DNA from: Eubacterium ruminantium
Lineage (GTDB): Bacteria > Bacillota > Clostridia > Lachnospirales > Lachnospiraceae
DNA: 64,000 nucleotides
Reading direction: 5' to 3'
Assembly (NCBI GenBank): GCA_900108205.1
Contig: FNUU01000008.1
Location: 1-64,000 of the forward strand
Each line of letters begins with the position of its first letter. Position 1 is the first letter of the stretch. Shown here one piece after another: positions 59,841 through 64,000 of the stretch. Position numbers and translations under genes: made by a program. The notes beneath the pieces were generated by a model, which had not been told where the DNA came from, did no database searches, and was given only the letters and a program-made list of their open reading frames with translations.

Positions 59841-60926
59841 ATGGTAGAGAGAGAATTAACAAAAAATAAGAGAATCGATTTCAAAAAAATGCTGGCGGTG
59901 CTGATAATGCTTTCAGTTTCTGTGATGTCATTTGCTTCTTGCGGGTCTAAAAAAAGTAATGCGGAAGGCAGTGGTAAGATAAAGATTGTCTGCACTATCT
60001 TTCCGGAATATGACTGGGTAAAAGAGCTGATCAAGGGAAGAGAAGAGCACTTTGATCTGACACTTCTTATGTCAAATGGTGCTGACCTTCATAATTATCA
60101 GCCTACCGCAGAAGATATATTAAAAATATCAGAGTGTGATCTTTTCATATATGTTGGCGGTGAATCAGATGAATGGGTAGATGATGCTCTTAAGGAAGCA
60201 CATAACAAGAATATGGTTGTTCTTGATCTTATGGATATTCTGGGTGACAGAGCCAGAGAAGAGGAACTGGTCGAAGGAATGCAGGGTGAGGATGAAGATG
60301 ACCACGACCACGAAGATGCTGATGACCATGATCACGAGGATGCAGACGAACATGACCACGAGCATGAAGATGGTGAGATTGAATATGATGAACATGTATG
60401 GCTTTCTCTTACAAATGCGCAGGTTGTTGCAGAGAAAATAGAAGAAAAGATCAGCAGTCTGGATAAGGATGAGGATGCTGCAAAAACATATAAGAATAAT
60501 CTTGATGAATATGTAAATAAGCTTAAAGAACTTGATGGCAGATATAAGGAAACTGTTGCATCTGCAAAAAATAAAACTGTTGTATTTGGTGACAGATTTC
60601 CGTTCAGATATCTTGTAGATGATTATGGTATTAATTATTATGCGGCTTTTATAGGCTGCAGCGCTGAGACTGAAGCTTCATTTAAAACAGTTACATTTCT
60701 TGCGGAGAAGGTTGATGAATATAATCTTGGAACTGTTTTAACCATAGAAACATCAGATCAGAGCATAGCAAAAACCATTATCAATAATACAAAGAACAAA
60801 GATCAGAAGATACTTACTCTTGATTCTATGCAGGGAGTAACCGGTAAGGAAGCAGAGGGTGGTAAGAATTATCTTCAGATAATGGAAGACAATCTGGCTG
60901 TTCTGAGTGAGGCACTTAACCGTTAA
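59841..60926 (+). CDS. Zinc-binding lipoprotein of ABC transporter (ZnuA/AdcA-like)
   Basis: A 361-residue lipoprotein; signal peptide with lipobox FASC near residue 33. The TroA-like fold has CTIFPEYDWV, the first metal His in ADLHNYQPT, a His/Asp/Glu-rich loop (about residues 150-177, DDHDHEDADDHDHEDADEHD is a 20-residue part), the second His in YDEHVWLSL, and LTIETSDQSI near the end. Where ZnuA proteins usually carry a third His (THxAFxY), this one reads GDRFPFRYL, so that ligand seems to be absent or replaced. The gene follows the Fur gene by 21 bases. A terminator-like hairpin separates it from znuC. Confidence 0.88.
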   Translation: MVERELTKNKRIDFKKMLAVLIMLSVSVMSFASCGSKKSNAEGSGKIKIVCTIFPEYDWVKELIKGREEHFDLTLLMSNGADLHNYQPTAEDILKISECDLFIYVGGESDEWVDDALKEAHNKNMVVLDLMDILGDRAREEELVEGMQGEDEDDHDHEDADDHDHEDADEHDHEHEDGEIEYDEHVWLSLTNAQVVAEKIEEKISSLDKDEDAAKTYKNNLDEYVNKLKELDGRYKETVASAKNKTVVFGDRFPFRYLVDDYGINYYAAFIGCSAETEASFKTVTFLAEKVDEYNLGTVLTIETSDQSIAKTIINNTKNKDQKILTLDSMQGVTGKEAEGGKNYLQIMEDNLAVLSEALNR

Positions 60927-60972
60927 GTTTTGTAAAAGCTTACGGTTCTAAATGAGAACAAATACACAATAT

Positions 60973-61037
60973 CCTACACCATGTCTTATAAATTATGAAT
61001 TGTTTCATTTTTTTGATAAGATATGGTGCAGGTTTTT
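60973..61037 (+). terminator. Strong hairpin terminator between znuA and znuC
   Basis: Arms 60973-60989 (CCTACACCATGTCTTAT) and 61016-61032 (ATAAGATATGGTGCAGG) pair over 17 positions with one A.C mismatch and a G.T pair, and ttttt follows. The loop is about 26 bases and AT-rich. Confidence 0.8.
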
Positions 61038-61064
61038 GTCGTTTATTCAGAAAAAGGGGAAACT

Positions 61065-61772
61065 ATGGCGTATATAACATGTGTAAACCTGGCTGTCGGT
61101 TATGAGAGAAAACCGGTGGTGGATAATATTAATTTTAAGGTGGAAAAAGGGGATTATCTTTATATAGTAGGTGAAAATGGAGCAGGTAAGAGTACTCTTA
61201 TGAAGACTCTGCTTCATCTTACATCACCGGTTTCGGGAGAAATAATATATGGTGATGACATTAAGCCCTATGAGGTGGGTTATCTTCCTCAGCAGACGGT
61301 GGTGCAGAAGGATTTTCCGGCATCAGTATACGAGATAGTTCTTTCCGGAGCCTTATCGAAGTCAAAATGGAGGCCATTTTACAGTAAAGAATTAAAGGCT
61401 CTTGCCAGAGAAAATATGGAGAAAATGAATATCTGGGACATGCGTAAGCAGTGTTACAGAAATCTTTCGGGCGGTCAGCAGCAGAGAGTTCTTCTTGCCA
61501 GGGCTTTGACTGCAACAACCAAGCTGTTGCTTCTGGATGAACCGGTCAGCGGACTTGACCCGAGAGTGACAACAGAAATGTATTCCCTTATAAAAGGACT
61601 GAATGATGACGGAATAACAATAATCATGGTATCTCATGATATAGATGCAGCTCTTAAATATGCCAAGACCATACTTCATGTAGAGGGTGGCAACAGCTTT
61701 TTCGGAACCAAGGAAGAATATCTGAAGAGTGAAGAATATAAACTGCTTACCGGAGGCGAAAAGAATGATTGA
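61065..61772 (+). CDS. Zinc ABC transporter ATP-binding protein (ZnuC-like)
   Basis: A 235-residue ATPase with Walker A GENGAGKST (about residues 36-44), signature LSGGQQQRV (about 135-143), Walker B LLLLDEPVSGLDP and the switch region MVSHDIDAA. I chose ATG 61065, with gggg a 6 bases before, over ATG 61023, which lies inside the terminator hairpin. Family members energise zinc or manganese import; context fixes zinc. The end overlaps the permease start by 8 bases. Confidence 0.92.
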   Translation: MAYITCVNLAVGYERKPVVDNINFKVEKGDYLYIVGENGAGKSTLMKTLLHLTSPVSGEIIYGDDIKPYEVGYLPQQTVVQKDFPASVYEIVLSGALSKSKWRPFYSKELKALARENMEKMNIWDMRKQCYRNLSGGQQQRVLLARALTATTKLLLLDEPVSGLDPRVTTEMYSLIKGLNDDGITIIMVSHDIDAALKYAKTILHVEGGNSFFGTKEEYLKSEEYKLLTGGEKND

Positions 61773-62610
61773 TTTTGAATTGTTAAAAAGGTATTTTGAA
61801 TTCTCCTTCGTCAGAAATGCGATGATAGTCGGAATCCTTATAGCACTGTGTTCTTCCCTGCTGGGAGTTACACTGGTACTTAAAAGGTATTCTTTTATAG
61901 GCGACGGACTTTCTCATGTGGCTTTTGGAGCTATGGCTATAGCATCGGTATTAAAGATATCAAATCTGAATTATCTGATCCTTCCGGTTACGGTTGTTTC
62001 TGCAGTACTTCTCCTTCGCGTAGGACAGAATACAAAAATCAAAGGAGATGCGGCGATAGCTATGCTATCTGTATCATCTCTGGCTGTCGGATATATGCTT
62101 ATGAATGTTTTTTCAACATCTGCAAATGTATCCGGAGATGTGTGCAGTACGTTGTTCGGTTCGACTTCCATACTTACTCTTGATAAGTCGGATGTTAACC
62201 TTTGCATTTACCTTTCGGCAGTGGTGATAGTGGTTATCATCTTTTTCTACAACAGGATATTTGCAGTGACTTTTGATGAAAATTTTGCTAAGGCAACAGG
62301 ATCAAAAGCAAATGCCTACAATATGCTTATAGCTATAATAACTGCGGTTATAATCGTTCTTGGAATGAATCTTGTGGGTTCACTCCTTATATCAGCCCTG
62401 ATCATCTTTCCGGCGCTTTCAGCCATGAGGCTGATAAGAAACTTTAAGGGTGTAATGATATGCTCAGCTATCATTTCTGTTATCTGTGCTTTTGTAGGAA
62501 TGATCATTTCACTGCTTTATAATACTCCTGTCGGATCAACGATCGTAACAACGGATATGGTAGTATTTCTTATATTCCTTATGATCGGCAAGATAGCGAA
62601 AATAGATTGA
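61765..62610 (+). CDS. Zinc ABC transporter permease (ZnuB-like)
   Basis: A 281-residue ABC-3 family permease with about eight membrane segments. Landmarks are FSFVRNAMIVGILIALCSSL, the motif GDGLSHVAFGAMA near residue 50 and LIISALIIFPALSAMR near residue 215 (cited as LLISALIIFPALSAMR in the sequence). The ATG at 61765 has ggagg upstream and overlaps the ATPase stop; the longer frame to 61729 is not supported. It forms the channel for zinc delivered by the lipoprotein at 59841. Confidence 0.9.
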   Translation: MIDFELLKRYFEFSFVRNAMIVGILIALCSSLLGVTLVLKRYSFIGDGLSHVAFGAMAIASVLKISNLNYLILPVTVVSAVLLLRVGQNTKIKGDAAIAMLSVSSLAVGYMLMNVFSTSANVSGDVCSTLFGSTSILTLDKSDVNLCIYLSAVVIVVIIFFYNRIFAVTFDENFAKATGSKANAYNMLIAIITAVIIVLGMNLVGSLLISALIIFPALSAMRLIRNFKGVMICSAIISVICAFVGMIISLLYNTPVGSTIVTTDMVVFLIFLMIGKIAKID

Positions 62611-62710
62611 TATTTTATGATATGGTTTTATTATATTGCTATTAACATAGTTATTAATTATATTGATATTGTTTTTATTGATATCAAAAATATGGAAAAG
62701 AGGAATAGAG

Positions 62711-63499
62711 ATGTTTACTCAGAATAAAAAATACAGAAGAAAAAGAGCTTTGATAATAGCGCTTGCGATGACTGCGGCAGCTTCATTTTCAGCCTGCGGT
62801 AAGACGGATTCCGGAAGCCATATGAAGCAGGAAAACCAGGTGGAGAAGGCTATAAATCAGCAGATGTCCAAGGAAAATAAAGACACAACTACAGAGAAAT
62901 CTACTGAGGATAAAGAAAAAAACACAGAGAATAAAGAAAAAACAACAGAGAAAAATACAGAGAATACAACTGAGGTTAAAGATAAAACCACAGAAAAAGA
63001 TGATAAAGAAACAACAGAGACGTCTTCGGCGAAGCCTGCTGATGTAGTTACAACCGAAGAAAATACAGATACCAGATCTGAAAATTTTGCTACAGTGGAT
63101 ATCGACCCGGAAACCATAGATTATGATAAGGTTGATATTGATATTACAGAAATGTCCAGCGATATGGTTTATGCAACGGTTTATCAGATGGTTTATAATC
63201 CGCAGGATTATATTGGTAAGACAGTAAAGATCAGCGGACAGTATTATGTTGCATATTCAAATGAGGAAAACAATGATAACTTCTATAACTACTGTCTTGT
63301 AGCGGATGCTAAGGCCTGTTGCCAGCAGGGCCTTGAGTTTAAATGCATTGACGGACATGAAGTATATCCTGATGATTTTCCGGAAGATGGTACTGATGTA
63401 GAGGTTACAGGCGTTTTTGAAATGTATCGCGAGGGCAAATATACATATACAAGACTCAACTATGCAGAAATGACTGTGGATGGTGCTTCGAAAGAATAG
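62711..63499 (+). CDS. Lipoprotein with Thr/Lys/Glu linker, linked to zinc uptake
   Basis: A 262-residue lipoprotein (lipobox SFSAC near residue 29) with a long linker rich in Thr, Lys, Glu and Asn (about residues 45-130), like the spacers of the proteins at 4894 and 41436. The C-terminal ~105 residues form a small beta-barrel-like domain (VYQMVYNPQDYIGKTVKISG, then ADAKACCQQG, YPDDFPEDG and VEVTGVFEMY). I associate this domain with Lachnospiraceae zinc loci; a metal-binding role via the Cys pair is inference. ATG 62711 has agagga upstream. Likely the last gene of the zinc operon, 100 bases after the permease. Confidence 0.75.
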   Translation: MFTQNKKYRRKRALIIALAMTAAASFSACGKTDSGSHMKQENQVEKAINQQMSKENKDTTTEKSTEDKEKNTENKEKTTEKNTENTTEVKDKTTEKDDKETTETSSAKPADVVTTEENTDTRSENFATVDIDPETIDYDKVDIDITEMSSDMVYATVYQMVYNPQDYIGKTVKISGQYYVAYSNEENNDNFYNYCLVADAKACCQQGLEFKCIDGHEVYPDDFPEDGTDVEVTGVFEMYREGKYTYTRLNYAEMTVDGASKE

Positions 63500-63530
63500 A
63501 AGAAAAAATTAAATATGACTTTATAAAGCT

Positions 63531-63580
63531 AAAATACCGCCGTAAAAACAATTATATATTGTGTTGAACGGCGGTATTTT
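63531..63580. terminator. Terminator of the zinc operon
   Basis: Perfect 13-bp arms aaaataccgccgt (63531-63543) and acggcggtatttt (63568-63580). It can act in both directions because the stem base carries A and T runs. Confidence 0.85.
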
Positions 63581-63647
63581 AAAAAAGTATCAAAATTATT
63601 ATAAAAAATACTTTTTGTTGAGGTGATTTTCTGTTATGATATTAGAA

Positions 63648-63750
63648 ATCATAGATTGCGTCAGTCAAAGTCGCGTATGATAATAATAACAGGAACTATC
63701 CACATGAAGTTTTCGTTTAAGGGAAGTACTTGATCATGTGGCGGTTTTTT
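63648..63750 (+). ncRNA. Structured leader or small RNA before the NifU-like gene
   Basis: Two hairpins: ATCATA/TATGAT with inner GCG/CGC (63648-63681), and CCACATGA/TCATGTGG (63700-63707 with 63734-63741) followed by cggtttttt, an intrinsic terminator. A TATGAT box (63635-63640) lies upstream. The gene start is only 33 bases after the T run, so the element could be an attenuator or a separate short RNA. Confidence 0.5.
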
Positions 63751-63782
63751 GTGATTAAAAAATTATTACAAGGAGGATCGTA

Positions 63783-64000
63783 ATGATTTACTCAACAGAA
63801 GTTAAGAACATGTGCCCTGTTCATCAGGGTGTACATCATGGCGCAGCTCCGATTCCGGAAGAAGCAAAGTGGGTACAGGCAAAGAAGGTTGAGGATATTT
63901 CCGGCTATACACATGGTATCGGCTGGTGTGCACCTCAGCAGGGATGCTGCAAGCTTTCCCTTAATGTTAAGGATGGTATCATCCAGGAAGCACTTGTAGA
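63783..64000 (+). CDS. NifU-like iron-sulfur cluster scaffold protein (partial, 5' part)
   Basis: The first 72 codons of a gene running off the right edge, with a strong aaggagg before ATG 63783. The sequence includes MIYSTEVKNMCPVHQGVHHG, GIGWCAPQQGCC and LSLNVKDGIIQEALV. It matches the start of the Clostridia NifU-family scaffold proteins that are usually followed by a GGGtGRT protein gene. Cysteines at the GWC and GCC positions could bind the cluster. The rest of the gene is outside the window. Confidence 0.75.
   Translation, partial: MIYSTEVKNMCPVHQGVHHGAAPIPEEAKWVQAKKVEDISGYTHGIGWCAPQQGCCKLSLNVKDGIIQEALV

Overview
The window looks like the chromosome of a low-GC, anaerobic, glycan-degrading Clostridium relative, most likely a Lachnospiraceae member close to Butyrivibrio, Pseudobutyrivibrio or Roseburia. 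This is inferred from AT-rich sequence with strong AGGAGG ribosome binding sites, a clostridial-type cobalamin riboswitch, cytoplasmic GH2, GH36 and GH5 enzymes, clostripain and DUF6273 proteins, and the scaffold-type NifU-like gene at the right edge. No phage, IS element, CRISPR array or plasmid function was found.

Layout. 1-440: 3' end of a 23S rRNA gene, tRNA-Trp and a terminator, with no 5S gene between. 581-2943: ECF sigma factor, a membrane partner and a HAD phosphatase. 3045-9001: a cobalamin riboswitch and, behind it, two surface lipoproteins (a CbiK-type chelatase and a tandem NEAT-like protein) and a complete FecCD-type ABC transporter. 9292-12761: alanine/glycine symporter, methyltransferase, surface nuclease. 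12969-14441 (minus): shikimate kinase and a YdiB-type shikimate/quinate dehydrogenase. 14819-17800: Maf, TcdA, a short-chain dehydrogenase and a sugar-phosphate transferase. 17858-19805: a TetR regulator divergent from a GT1 glycosyltransferase, with paired operators. 19840-22752 (minus): a 970-residue protein with an atypical kinase signature.

22840-33333 is carbohydrate territory: hairpin-rich intergenic DNA, a TetR regulator with two operators, a GH2 - GPH symporter - GH36 operon with a convergent AraC regulator, a 113-bp tandem repeat, then a GH5 enzyme between two small membrane proteins. From 33420 to 48994 lies a set of zinc-ribbon membrane proteins of unknown role, mixed with rlmH, a HAD hydrolase and a 1139-residue GH2 enzyme. 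49241-53932 carries an SMP-30 lactonase, a decayed nucleotidyltransferase, an EAL phosphodiesterase and a STAS-kinase fusion. 54134-59224 has pyruvate kinase, a cation efflux protein and a clostripain-like protease. 59262-63499 is a zinc uptake operon (Fur-family regulator, znuA, znuC, znuB, accessory lipoprotein) behind two palindromic operators. The window ends inside a NifU-like gene preceded by a structured leader.

The points most worth attention are the riboswitch-controlled surface chelatase/NEAT-like/ABC system, the orphan kinase-like protein, the zinc-ribbon cluster, and several RNA-level devices: hairpins with GAA loops, a hairpin that covers a Shine-Dalgarno sequence, and an intrinsic terminator inside the znu operon.
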